Positions 19,426 through 27,515 of a stretch of DNA of 64,000 nt are shown piece after piece. Every line of letters begins with the position of its first letter. Within the stretch, counting starts at the first letter, position 1. The stretch comes from Bacteroides fluxus YIT 12057 (lineage in GTDB: Bacteria > Bacteroidota > Bacteroidia > Bacteroidales > Bacteroidaceae): the NCBI RefSeq assembly GCF_000195635.1, contig NZ_GL882609.1, positions 1 to 64,000 on the forward strand, read 5' to 3'. A program made the translations under genes and the position numbers. The notes under the pieces were generated by a model, which saw only the letters and a list, made by a program, of their open reading frames with translations, was not told the origin of the DNA and ran no database searches.

Positions 19426-19478
19426 ATCGTAGTATATACTAATCGTAGGCTTTACTACTCATAGTAGGTACTAACAAT
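19426..19478. repeat. TAGTA palindrome cluster S1 (putative partition site)
   Basis: Two 12-bp palindromes of the form TAGTANNTACTA occur (TAGTATATACTA at 19430-19441 and TAGTAGGTACTA at 19462-19473), with further TAGTA/TACTA half sites between them. The same word clusters around parA (35.1-35.2 and 36.3-36.4 kb), so this may be a centromere-like or operator site for the RHH protein. Confidence 0.5.
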
Positions 19479-19481
19479 AGT

Positions 19482-19518
19482 CAGCCGCAAGGAGTAATGT
19501 CCCTGCGGCTGATTTAAT
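19482..19518 (+). terminator. Terminator of the long operon
   Basis: CAGCCGCA/TGCGGCTG, an 8-bp stem with a 14-base loop, is followed by ATTTAATTT. It lies between the converging ArdC and DUF2958 genes and may work in both directions. Confidence 0.65.
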
Positions 19519-19524
19519 TTGGGG

Positions 19525-19890
19525 TCATTCCATATTATGAAGGAATGCTTGTAAATCCTCGTCTGGAATGCTCTTCAGTTTCACCGGCTTGAAGCCGTCC
19601 AACTGCTCCACTTGAAATATCTCGTCCACTCCATATTTGGAGCCATCCACCTTTACGCTCTCCATTTCATTGACGGAGGTATAGCCATACTCCGTTTCAT
19701 GCAGACCGCATACGATGGTGAACAACGTGGTGTCGTTACCTTCCGGCTGTCCTTCAAGTACGAACCAACGGACGTGTCCGATGAAGAATATTGCCACACA
19801 AACGGCATCCTTGCCTTTGCCGTCCTGTGAATACAGAGGATAGGATTTCAGTATCTCCTCCAATACGGGTGTAATCAATCTGCTTGCCAT
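19525..19890 (-). CDS. DUF2958 protein
   Basis: The 121-residue protein matches the DUF2958 pattern (LITPVLEEILKSYPLYSQDGKGKDAVCVAIFFIG... FTIVCGLHETEYGYTSVNEMESV). DUF2958 proteins are common in conjugative and mobilizable elements, with no known function. The frame is open to an upstream TTG, but the ATG at 19890 gives the usual MASRLITP start. It follows the next gene (19893-20186) with almost no spacing, so the two form an operon read from the structured module at 20.2 kb. Confidence 0.8.
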   Translation of the reverse strand: MASRLITPVLEEILKSYPLYSQDGKGKDAVCVAIFFIGHVRWFVLEGQPEGNDTTLFTIVCGLHETEYGYTSVNEMESVKVDGSKYGVDEIFQVEQLDGFKPVKLKSIPDEDLQAFLHNME

Positions 19891-19892
19891 AG

Positions 19893-20186
19893 TCAATCGT
19901 TGTTAAGTGTTCTGTAATACATTCTGTTCTCTACAAGGTGTTCGATGGCCTCTGCTGCCAATCGGCACACCCACTCGTCACGCTGGTCATAACGACCTTT
20001 TTGATAGTCGTTGGCAAGGCGTTCCAAGAAGGCAAACACCACCTTGCCCTTTTCGTTGATAAGATAGCGATGGTCATCTGCAAGGGCATTGCCTACCTTG
20101 GCGGCTGACCCCATCTGACCGTTTACGAACCGTGAGAAGCACTCGACAAATGCCTGCTCGTTTTCTGATAATCTGTGTAATTCCAT
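19893..20186 (-). CDS. Small helical protein, unknown
   Basis: A 97-residue, mostly helical protein (MELHRLSENEQAFVECFSRFVNG, VVFAFLERLANDYQKGRYDQRDEWVCRLAAEAIEHLVE). No motif was recognised. The ATG at 20186 is preferred over an upstream TTG. The leader contains the GGGAAGA hairpin described for the module at 20221-20424. First gene of the two-gene minus operon. Confidence 0.6.
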   Translation of the reverse strand: MELHRLSENEQAFVECFSRFVNGQMGSAAKVGNALADDHRYLINEKGKVVFAFLERLANDYQKGRYDQRDEWVCRLAAEAIEHLVENRMYYRTLNND

Positions 20187-20220
20187 ACGCAAAGAAATTA
20201 TTTGTTCAACTTGTTTTTCT

Positions 20221-20424
20221 TCCCTCCTTTTGAAGCCTTTCGGCTCCTCTTGTCGGGAACTGATTTTTCGTGCATCAAAAGACTGCGGAATGAGGGCGAT
20301 AAGGCAAGAAAACAGACGGAGGAGTTAATGAAATACCCAAATCTTTGATTTGCGGAAAGCTGTCGTTCAGTCCTCTGCCTGTTAGCATGGCGGTACTTGA
20401 CCATTCGCCCGGGCAGTAACTTTG
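20221..20424. promoter_or_regulatory. Structured intergenic module M1
   Basis: Seen from the plus strand, a CCC...GGG hairpin with inner stem AGCC/GGCT and a loop reading TTTC (GAAA on the minus strand) lies at 20221-20259. Then come stems GGGCGA/TCGCCC (20294-20299, 20405-20410) and GGAGGA/TCCTCT. The core is AATAC (20332-20336), stem CAAATC/GATTTG, GGAAAG (20354-20359). A plus-strand -7 box TAACTTTG follows at 20417-20424. The same plan recurs at four more places. The minus-strand gene pair at 19525-20186 starts directly to its left. Confidence 0.6.
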
Positions 20425-20532
20425 CAAAGAAAAATGGGCATCGGCAAGTGGAATAGACACTACAAAACAGGAAAATCATTGATTTTTAGTGCATTTTTCT
20501 TTATTTCTTTCTTTGATTTAGGATAAAATATA

Positions 20533-20540
20533 TAACTTTG
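20533..20540 (+). promoter_or_regulatory. Promoter -7 box of the AAA ATPase gene
   Basis: TAACTTTG, a full match to TAnnTTTG, lies 40 bases before the ATG at 20581. Confidence 0.55.
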
Positions 20541-20580
20541 CCTCCGAAAAAGTGTCACAAGTGACAGTTTTTCGTAAAAT

Positions 20581-21843
20581 ATGATAGTAAACAGATATAG
20601 ATACATAGAACAGTTGAGCCGTTCAAAGAACAACGGGCTCATAAAGATAATCACAGGATTGCGACGTTCAGGCAAGTCGTTCCTTCTGAAGAAACTCTTT
20701 CATCAGCATCTATTGGATGAGGGCGTGAGAGAAGACCATATTCTCGTCATCGACATGGAGAGTAGGAAGAACAGAGAGTTCAAGAACCCGGACTACCTGT
20801 TGGACTGGGTGGAAAAGATGATGATTGACTATGAGACTTATTATATCATCATCGACGAGGTGCAGGAGGTGGAAGACTTTGTAGAGGTGCTCTCTTCCTT
20901 GTCAGTTACCGAAGGGGCGGATGTGTATGTCACAGGCTCCAACTCGCGTTTCCTGTCCTCTGACCTGGTGACGGAATTCCGAGGCAGAGGTGACGAGATA
21001 CATGTGTGGCCACTATCCTTCAAGGAGTTCATGACGGTGTATGATGGTTCGAAAGAAGACGGTTGGGCTGAATACAGACTGTACGGAGGTTTGCCGCAAC
21101 TACTTACACAGGTTGGGGATGAGAAGAAGGCTGATTTCCTGCGTCGCCTTTATCGCACGGTATATCTACGTGACATCTACGAGCGGAACAACATAGAACT
21201 GAGACCTGAATTTGAAGAATTGTCGAAGACCGTAGCATCCAGTATAGGAGCACCTGTCAATGCACTGAATATAGCCAATACGTTCAAGTCCGTAAGCAAT
21301 GTGCAGAGCATAACCGACAAGACAGTGTCGGCTTATCTGGAATATATGCAGGATGCTTTCCTTATCGAAAAATCCGAAAGGTTCGACATCAAAGGACGGA
21401 AATACATAGGTTCGTTGTCCAAGTATTATTATCAGGACGTAGGTCTGAGGAATGCTATTCTGTCGTTCCGTCAGAGCGAGCCGACACATATCATGGAGAA
21501 CGTCATCTACAATGAGATGCGTATGCGAGGATGGCTCGTGGATGTGGGTAACGTCTATCATCGAGTGAGGAATACGGAAGGAAAGCAGCAGAGGGTGACA
21601 TTGGAAGTGGATTTTGTCTGCAACAAAGGGAGCGAGCGGATCTACATCCAGTCGGCGTGGCGTATGCCCGATGCAGAAAAGATGGAACAGGAGAAACGGT
21701 CGTTGCGTCTTGTAGATGACTCTTTCCGCAAACTGCTGATCGTGGGAGAACATACCAAGCAGTGGAGCGACGAAAACGGCATACAGATAATGAGTATATA
21801 TGACTTCCTGCTTGACTGGTCAAGTACTGAGAAACACGGATAA
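20581..21843 (+). CDS. AAA_14/DUF4143 ATPase
   Basis: The 420-residue protein has Walker A (GLRRSGKSF, residues 26-34), Walker B (YYIIIDEVQEV), a sensor-like VTGSNSRFLSS segment and the C-terminal DUF4143 part (YYQDVGLRNA...LEVDFVCNKG). These ATPases are widespread, often as orphan cargo, and have been proposed to handle DNA or stress responses. It is one of the few plus-strand genes in this part and has its own promoter and a strong terminator, so it is probably an independent cargo unit. Confidence 0.8.
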   Translation: MIVNRYRYIEQLSRSKNNGLIKIITGLRRSGKSFLLKKLFHQHLLDEGVREDHILVIDMESRKNREFKNPDYLLDWVEKMMIDYETYYIIIDEVQEVEDFVEVLSSLSVTEGADVYVTGSNSRFLSSDLVTEFRGRGDEIHVWPLSFKEFMTVYDGSKEDGWAEYRLYGGLPQLLTQVGDEKKADFLRRLYRTVYLRDIYERNNIELRPEFEELSKTVASSIGAPVNALNIANTFKSVSNVQSITDKTVSAYLEYMQDAFLIEKSERFDIKGRKYIGSLSKYYYQDVGLRNAILSFRQSEPTHIMENVIYNEMRMRGWLVDVGNVYHRVRNTEGKQQRVTLEVDFVCNKGSERIYIQSAWRMPDAEKMEQEKRSLRLVDDSFRKLLIVGEHTKQWSDENGIQIMSIYDFLLDWSSTEKHG

Positions 21844-21888
21844 AAAAAAGATATGCGCATAGAATATGCGTTAATACATATATGATTA

Positions 21889-21930
21889 AGGGAGGGCCTA
21901 TCCATCACGGACAAGCCCTCCCTTTCTAAA
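21889..21930. terminator. Bidirectional terminator
   Basis: AGGGAGGGC (21889-21897) pairs perfectly with GCCCTCCCT (21915-21923), followed by TTCT. It lies between the converging ATPase and OmpA-like genes. Confidence 0.75.
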
Positions 21931-21983
21931 ATTTATCAATGAAAAAAAAGTTTTAGTGCTCTTGTTCGGAGCTGTATGTCTGG

Positions 21984-23390
21984 CTATAGATACAGCAGGA
22001 TTCTGGTATGGCGGTTCGCCTCATTGGGCGAGTAATCGTCAATGCCGCCATCGAAAATCTGAGAGATGGTGCCATTTTCCATACCACGTTTCATCAGTTC
22101 CTCTGCAATGAATCTGGCACGGGAACGGCTGAGGTTATCATTGATGGCTTCACTGCCTGTGGCACTGTCGGCAGCGCCGATGACCTTAACTTTCAAGCCA
22201 TATTTCTTGGCGATGCGTGCTACTTCGTCGAGATTGACGAGCTGTGACCTGTTGAGCAACCTGTCAGTGCCAAGTTCAAAGAAGAAATAGATGGGCGCAC
22301 CTATGCAAGCCTTTCCTGAGTGGATGAGCGATAGGTAATCGTCTTCCGGCTCACCTTCAGCATTGCCATATTCTTCTGTACAAGAGGCGGACTCCATGAC
22401 CTTTGTCTTTTGACCATTACCATACTTGTCTCTCATTCTTGCACGCAGCGAGTTGAGACCGCTGTAGTCGTTTCGAGGATAGCCATTTGTGACGGAAGAA
22501 GCGGCATCGTCAGAAAAGAGGTGGCCGTACTTGTCCAGAAGTCCCTCGATGGCAAGAATCTTGCGCAGCTGCTCCAGAGTCTGACAATCTCGATCGTGCT
22601 GGGCGTGATAGCGGCTGTTGCTGTCAGAAAGGGATGAGGCGTATGCCGAAAGCCATTCGTTCTGTGCGATGTACGGGCGAGCGTCTATCACTCGCTTCCA
22701 GCCAGTCTTGCCGATGCGGACAGAGAGGCCGAGGGATGCGGACAGCAGATGGTCGCCAAGGCGGTGTGCCTTGCCATAGCCGTCAAAATCCTGCATGGTG
22801 GTCATGTTGCCTATCTCTGCCGTAACAGCAATGCGTGGGGAGAGATGATACTGCCCCTGTATGCCGTAGGAAATGGCAAAGGGCTTGTGGGCATTCACCT
22901 TGTTGTGCAGCATACCCACGCCCACGTATGGAATGACACTCCATCTGGCAAGAGTGTGTACATCGTCCTTGTAGAGGTTGCCGAGGACATTCCACATGAA
23001 ATCAGCACGCAGGTACTGGTAGTCCTGCGAGGAGTTGTTGCAGTCGTTGAACTGCATACCGCCATAGTTCAGACGACCGCCGACGGAAGGTGTGAACCAT
23101 TTGCCGATCGACACGGAGAATGCCGGTTTCATGCGACCGAATAGGTCGTTGCATCCGAGCGGTTTGCCGAGGAAGACCGTAGTTCCTCCTGCCGCTTGGA
23201 CAAACCAGTTGTCCGTCCATGGCGAAGCTACCAATGCCCCTTTCATGTAGGAAGGTTTAAGCGGACGAAGCATACCGTCTGCCGAAAGTCTGCATACAAC
23301 GGTGGTGGTGTCCGCCGTGCGGTGATAGTCTTTGGCTTGCGCACCCAATGAAAGGGCGAAGCCAAGGGATAGAATAAGTATTTTTCTCAT
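21984..23390 (-). CDS. OmpA-family outer membrane protein
   Basis: A signal peptide (MRKILILSLGFALSLGAQA) precedes about 450 residues. The N-terminal half is a beta-barrel-like domain (FVQAAGGTTVFLGKP, GKWFTPSVGGRLNYGGMQF). The C-terminus resembles an OmpA peptidoglycan-binding domain (VNLDEVARIAKKYGLKVKVIGAADS... NDNLSRSRARFIAEEL). The usual motif is modified (GAADSATGSEAIN). Such proteins are frequent in Bacteroidales conjugative elements and may stabilise mating pairs or the envelope. The ATG at 23390 is chosen over a TTG at 23399. Confidence 0.8.
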   Translation of the reverse strand: MRKILILSLGFALSLGAQAKDYHRTADTTTVVCRLSADGMLRPLKPSYMKGALVASPWTDNWFVQAAGGTTVFLGKPLGCNDLFGRMKPAFSVSIGKWFTPSVGGRLNYGGMQFNDCNNSSQDYQYLRADFMWNVLGNLYKDDVHTLARWSVIPYVGVGMLHNKVNAHKPFAISYGIQGQYHLSPRIAVTAEIGNMTTMQDFDGYGKAHRLGDHLLSASLGLSVRIGKTGWKRVIDARPYIAQNEWLSAYASSLSDSNSRYHAQHDRDCQTLEQLRKILAIEGLLDKYGHLFSDDAASSVTNGYPRNDYSGLNSLRARMRDKYGNGQKTKVMESASCTEEYGNAEGEPEDDYLSLIHSGKACIGAPIYFFFELGTDRLLNRSQLVNLDEVARIAKKYGLKVKVIGAADSATGSEAINDNLSRSRARFIAEELMKRGMENGTISQIFDGGIDDYSPNEANRHTRILLYL

Positions 23391-23406
23391 GTTGTTCAAT
23401 TTAATC

Positions 23407-23430
23407 TGGTGAATACTATAACAGGTGATA
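23407..23430 (-). promoter_or_regulatory. Shared leader motif upstream of the OmpA-like gene
   Basis: TGGTGAATACT (23407-23417) followed by ACAGGTGATA (23421-23430). Both words recur, more widely spaced, before the gene at 25105-25989 (26004-26067). They may be a common operator or the remains of a duplicated leader. Confidence 0.35.
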
Positions 23431-23444
23431 CGTGACAGTGCCGC

Positions 23445-24896
23445 TTATCGTTTCTTCCTTTTGCCGGAAGAGGGGCGCATCATGCGTGCAGCTTTCATCA
23501 TGCAACGGCGTGCCCAAGCGCGTTCATCCTCGTCATCGTCACGTCCCCATTTGAGGTCGGACGAACTGCCGCCACCGCCATGACCTTCGGCAAAGGTGGT
23601 GGCATCATCGACGTAGCCGAGGAATAGAAGCGTGGCACAGTACATCACCTCCGTTCCATTCTCCGCAAAGGCCTGAAGCAGGGAACCGTCAAACACGTCC
23701 TTGCCCTCATTGGAAAGCCGTGCCACACGTTCGGAGAACTCGCTGACCATGTTTTCGAGAAGGGCATTTCTGAGAACGGTGTCCGCACCTTGTCGGATAG
23801 TATCGGAATATCTGTGTGCCTCCTGCCGCAACTCCTCCGTGCGCTCCTTCATGGCGGTCATCTCCTCACGCAGGGCATCGAGCTTGCGGTCAGCCTCTGA
23901 GAGCTTCTCCTGCTTGTCGTCCAGTTTCGACTGGATAGCGGACAGTTCCTGCTCCAGCTCTTGGACTTGCTGACGGAGAGCATCAGGATTGTCGTGACCT
24001 GCAAGAATCTGCCGATGCAATTCAGCAAGTGCCGCCTCCTTCTCAGCCTTCTCCTGCAAGAGGTTGTTGACCATTGAGGTGAGTCCTTTTACTCTCCGCT
24101 CTGCCAGACGGATGTCCGATTGGAGCGAGGCGAGTGTCCGCTGATGGGTGGCGACGGACTGCTCAATGGTGGTGCACTGTTCTGACAGCTGGCGGCGGTA
24201 TTCTTCGGTGGTGCGGTGGCGTGCTCCCGTCTCTGAGACGGAAGTTCCGCGCTCCATGCCCCAACGCTTGTTGACATCGGCAAATTCGCTGTGCAGGGCT
24301 TTCATCCTGGCAGAAAACTCGTACTTGTCCTTTCCGGCGAATATCTGTTTGTATGCAAACTTGCCGTCCTTGATTGGCAAGAGGGTGCAGTGAACGTGCG
24401 GATTGGTTTCGTCCAAGTGTAAGATGAAAGCGACGATGTTCTCCTCACCGTATTTGTCCGCAACAAAGCGGTAAACATCCTTTGCCCATTCCTCAATGTC
24501 CTTGCATCGGGTTAGATGCGAATTGTCCGCTCCGTGAGTGAGATTCACCTTCTGGTCACCGAATGCCAATTCTGTCATACGTTCTCGTGAGCCTCCGAAG
24601 ATGAAATTGACCACTGTGCGGAAGCGTGGCTCTGCCAGTCCCTCGTTGGGGTCTTTGATTCCACGGCTCCGCAGGATGTCTGCCATGCGCTCCGGGATGC
24701 TTCGGCTCTTGTCTATAGGACAAACCTTGCCGCCCCGAACCTCGAAGTTGAGCCGCTCACGGCTGCGGTCGTAGTTGCCTGTTGATTCAGCGGATCCCCA
24801 ACCCTTTTCCGTCCAACGGCGTTGGTGCTCGTTGCTCTGTGCTGTGGTGATTCCCTTAGATGGTCGGAAATCCATAACCTGTTTTGGTGTTGCCAT
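23445..24896 (-). CDS. MOBV-type relaxase (Mob/Pre family)
   Basis: The 483-residue protein has an N-terminal Mob_Pre domain (residues 1-200) with the metal-binding motif HLDETNPHVHCTLLPI. A long coiled coil follows at residues 230-370 and a basic C-terminus ends KRKKR. MOBV relaxases nick oriT and stay attached to the 5' end of the transferred strand. The oriT-like repeat lies just upstream (24931-25040), as expected. It begins with MATPKQVMDFRPSKG. A transfer coupling ATPase is not in the window, so that partner must be encoded elsewhere. Confidence 0.9.
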   Translation of the reverse strand: MATPKQVMDFRPSKGITTAQSNEHQRRWTEKGWGSAESTGNYDRSRERLNFEVRGGKVCPIDKSRSIPERMADILRSRGIKDPNEGLAEPRFRTVVNFIFGGSRERMTELAFGDQKVNLTHGADNSHLTRCKDIEEWAKDVYRFVADKYGEENIVAFILHLDETNPHVHCTLLPIKDGKFAYKQIFAGKDKYEFSARMKALHSEFADVNKRWGMERGTSVSETGARHRTTEEYRRQLSEQCTTIEQSVATHQRTLASLQSDIRLAERRVKGLTSMVNNLLQEKAEKEAALAELHRQILAGHDNPDALRQQVQELEQELSAIQSKLDDKQEKLSEADRKLDALREEMTAMKERTEELRQEAHRYSDTIRQGADTVLRNALLENMVSEFSERVARLSNEGKDVFDGSLLQAFAENGTEVMYCATLLFLGYVDDATTFAEGHGGGGSSSDLKWGRDDDEDERAWARRCMMKAARMMRPSSGKRKKR

Positions 24897-24930
24897 AACC
24901 TATTTCCTTTTATGTGTGTACAACTCTCCT

Positions 24931-25040
24931 GTCTCCAGCTTGCTGCTTGTAAGGACAGCCTCCCGATGGTCGGAGACCAAGAGGGGTATTAGGCTACCCA
25001 AATTCCCTCATTTCCGACCAACGGGCAAGCCCGATTATTT
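24931..25040. other. Candidate origin of transfer (oriT)
   Basis: Just upstream of the relaxase lies a 13-bp inverted repeat with one mismatch: CCCGATGGTCGGA (24962-24974) and TCCGACCAACGGG (25013-25025). Between the arms are GGGTA/TACCC and GAGGG/CCCTC stems, and directly after is CGGGC/GCCCG (25022-25033). Position and nested repeats fit an oriT. The nick site could not be assigned. Confidence 0.5.
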
Positions 25041-25104
25041 TACAGCAATGGCAGACGTGTAAACACTGTGCCAGTAGAAAAGAAGAAGCGTTGTACGGTG
25101 ATTA

Positions 25105-25989
25105 TTAGAGGTTAATACAGCCTTTTGATGGACAGGAGCCCTCTTGGTTGGCTACAATGGCAAGGAACGGTCGGCAGAGTGACTGAAACTGTGACTTGAT
25201 GGCTGCGCTTTCCTGATGCAAGGCTGGTGAGCTGCCATCCAATGCCAATTCTGATATTGCCTTTGCCGCCTCGATGAATGAGAGCCAGTCTCCTCCCAGG
25301 TCTTTGTAAAAGAAGGGAAGAAGGGAGGTAACGAGGGCGTTATCTGTTTCCTGCGAAAGCACCTGATGGAAGGTGGCTTCGCAGACAGCTGTGAGTGCAG
25401 TCATACAAAAGGCGTGTCCTACAGATTCGGGAATGTTTCTTCCGCATGGCACCTTGCCAATTGAATTGCCATTGTCGGCTTTCTGCAAGATAATGGCTAC
25501 TTCCTCTGTTGCATCTTCGTAGAGTTGTTCACATTCCGAGGCGCAAGCCGATGCGGACATCTTGCCGCTTCGCCATTCGTCCAATGCGGTACACATCTTC
25601 TGGCGGAACACATCCAAGGCTGCGTCAATCGGAGAAACGGCAGGTGTCTCAGCCAACATCGGGATGGTGATGATTTGGCTCTTCGTGAGACGGGTGACGG
25701 AAATCTGGTTCATCTTCTCCAACTGCTCGATGAAGGTGCGGACAGTGGCGCGGTGCCAATGCCAGCATCCTGCCAGTTCGGTAATGGTGATTACAAACTG
25801 CCCGTTGGACAGGCTGAACTCCTGCTTGCACAGATCCTTGGGGATGTACTGTACAGAAGCCTTGTCTACAAGGTCAAGGTAGGCTTCGAGCTTCGACAGC
25901 CTTATCCCGGACCTCTCTTTCAAGAACTCCAACAGGGACATCCGTTCAGACATCTTGCCGGAACTCGTTCTATGTTTCTGTTTCTTCAT
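25105..25989 (-). CDS. Putative mobilization accessory DNA-binding protein
   Basis: The 294-residue protein has a winged-helix-like N-terminal part (residues 15-110; SNGQFVITITELAGCWHWHRATVRTFIEQLEKMNQISVTRLTKSQIITIP). This resembles the HTH of replication- or mobilization-associated proteins. The C-terminal half is helical with several cysteines. It is encoded directly upstream of the oriT-like sequence and relaxase on the same strand, which suggests an oriT-binding partner (MobB/MobC-like role). This is inferred from context. Confidence 0.55.
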   Translation of the reverse strand: MKKQKHRTSSGKMSERMSLLEFLKERSGIRLSKLEAYLDLVDKASVQYIPKDLCKQEFSLSNGQFVITITELAGCWHWHRATVRTFIEQLEKMNQISVTRLTKSQIITIPMLAETPAVSPIDAALDVFRQKMCTALDEWRSGKMSASACASECEQLYEDATEEVAIILQKADNGNSIGKVPCGRNIPESVGHAFCMTALTAVCEATFHQVLSQETDNALVTSLLPFFYKDLGGDWLSFIEAAKAISELALDGSSPALHQESAAIKSQFQSLCRPFLAIVANQEGSCPSKGCINL

Positions 25990-26003
25990 TTCAATAATCT
26001 GTT

Positions 26004-26067
26004 TGGTGAATACTGTTGTTTGTCGCCAGCTCCATTATACAAAAGGAACGGCATGATACAGGTGATA
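26004..26067 (-). promoter_or_regulatory. Shared leader motif upstream of the oriT-adjacent gene
   Basis: TGGTGAATACT (26004-26014) and ACAGGTGATA (26058-26067) are the same two words seen at 23407-23430. No clear -7 box was found between them. Confidence 0.35.
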
Positions 26068-26068
26068 C

Positions 26069-26563
26069 TTAATAGTAGTATATGATGAGCATTTCTGTGT
26101 CTTCGAGGAGCATCTTGCGGTCAGCCTTGTTCTTCCACAGCGATATGACTATGCGCGAGGGATAGAACAGTGATGCCAGAAGGACAAAGGAGATGGTGAC
26201 AGCAAGCGTGAACAGATGAGGAGTGAAGACAAACACCACTGCCGCCAACGCGGCGATGCAGAAGGGTGTCCGCTCCTCGTGCAGACGCTGTAGCCACCTC
26301 TCCACATCCATAAAGACAAAGAATATGGCAAACGCTATGGTGGAAGCCACTACGCCTATGTCGTTATAGTGTACACAGAGGTAGAGGAAGTGGAACACGT
26401 ACAGCAGGATGAGCAGCATCAACCGGTAGAGCTTCCTTGCTGTCACAAGCGCGGTCATGCGCAGATAGAACCGTGTCATAAACTGTCTGCGGCTTCTGTG
26501 CAGAATCATCGTCACAAAGAAGAACGCTGACATCAGGATGAGAAACAGTATCTTACTTGTCAT
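26069..26563 (-). CDS. Polytopic membrane protein, unknown
   Basis: The 164-residue protein has about four to five membrane segments (ILFLILMSAFFFVTMIL, LMLLILLYVFHFLYLCV, VVASTIAFAIFFVFM, LAALAAVVFVFTPHLFTLAVTISFVLLASLF) and ends in EMLIIYYY. No family was recognised. It overlaps the end of the upstream gene by 11 bases, so it belongs to the operon that starts at 28637. Confidence 0.6.
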   Translation of the reverse strand: MTSKILFLILMSAFFFVTMILHRSRRQFMTRFYLRMTALVTARKLYRLMLLILLYVFHFLYLCVHYNDIGVVASTIAFAIFFVFMDVERWLQRLHEERTPFCIAALAAVVFVFTPHLFTLAVTISFVLLASLFYPSRIVISLWKNKADRKMLLEDTEMLIIYYY

Positions 26564-26966
26564 AATATGTATAGCATGTGAATAATGGAAGTGGACTCAG
26601 GTCGGGCTGGACGACACCGTGTGTGGCAGTGGATATGATACGCTCCACATCCTCCAGTGTCAGTTCTCCCTTGATTATTCTCTGACGGAAAGCTCCGTCG
26701 GTTGTCCGAAGGCTCTTGATAGCCTGTTCCAAGTCGTACTCGGCTATCTGCCACACTTGCCCTCTCGTGTAGGGGAAATGATGGTGGATGGCCTTGACCA
26801 CAAGCACACGGCTGAGGATGTCGGTCATTCTGCCGTTCCTGACTATCGTGTGGTTGCGGACAGTGGCGATGCTCTCAATCTCCAGCCATGTGCGGTGACG
26901 GTCGAGAAGATGGATAATCTTCATGTAAAGCGTTTCCTTCATCAGATGGTCGGGAGCTTGTGGCAT
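26553..26966 (-). CDS. Hypothetical protein of the lipoprotein operon
   Basis: About 137 residues from the ATG at 26966. The frame is open to a TTG at 27035, and another ATG lies at 26918, so the start is uncertain. It has no signal peptide. The segment ILSRVLVVKAIHHHFPYTRGQVWQIAEYDLEQAIKSLR looks like a small helical DNA- or protein-binding domain. It is part of the minus operon 28637-26069. Confidence 0.5.
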   Translation of the reverse strand: MPQAPDHLMKETLYMKIIHLLDRHRTWLEIESIATVRNHTIVRNGRMTDILSRVLVVKAIHHHFPYTRGQVWQIAEYDLEQAIKSLRTTDGAFRQRIIKGELTLEDVERIISTATHGVVQPDLSPLPLFTCYTYYDK

Positions 26967-27044
26967 GACTTTGGCCTTTGTTGTGGACAACAGAATGGAG
27001 CGTTGTTGCGGTAGAACAGGACTGTCATCTGGCAAATGTAACTT

Positions 27045-27491
27045 TCAAATGAAGTCGAGCAGGACTTCCTCCTTGGGCTTCATGTATTTGAAGAACCCGT
27101 TCTTGCAATGCAGACTGAGGTCGAGGCATACATCTGCCGACATGTGCTCCAGCGAGTCATAGATGGTCACTTTTATCTGGCTGACCATGCCACGCTCATC
27201 TGTGGAGCCGTTGACCTTGAACATCCGTCCGAAAGAAGGGTTGGAATAGGCACAGCAGCTGTGTCCGAACTCCGTATGACGGCTTGGAATGTGGTGATAG
27301 AGGATTATCATTTCCATCTCGTCTTCGAGCATATCCATCACCTCCTCTATCGTGAAAGGGGTGTTCAACTGGAAAGTAAGAAGCACGTAATCGTCATACT
27401 TGACAGGCTTCTCCATCTTGCGCTTGTCCAGCAGTTCTGGCAACTGCAAAGGCACGACGGCAAGGAAATCATCGCAAAACTGTTCTAACAT
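27045..27491 (-). CDS. Hypothetical protein of the lipoprotein operon
   Basis: The 148-residue soluble protein has alternating beta and helix character (YDDYVLLTFQLNTPFTIEEVMDMLEDEMEM, MVSQIKVTIYDSLEHMS). No motif was recognised. It starts 24 bases after the lipoprotein gene. Confidence 0.55.
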   Translation of the reverse strand: MLEQFCDDFLAVVPLQLPELLDKRKMEKPVKYDDYVLLTFQLNTPFTIEEVMDMLEDEMEMIILYHHIPSRHTEFGHSCCAYSNPSFGRMFKVNGSTDERGMVSQIKVTIYDSLEHMSADVCLDLSLHCKNGFFKYMKPKEEVLLDFI

Positions 27492-27515
27492 AATCGTATT
27501 CTCTGTTTGGGGTGT

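Noticed and set aside
20198..20479. Minus-strand open frame of 93 codons overlapping module M1
   Set aside because: It covers the structured module, has odd Cys/Phe/Arg composition and no homologous look. Pairing of the stems explains the conservation better.
21984..23390. Idea that the OmpA-like gene belongs to the host chromosome
   Set aside because: It lies between element genes (ATPase cargo and relaxase) and shares a leader motif with the oriT-adjacent gene, so it is part of the element.
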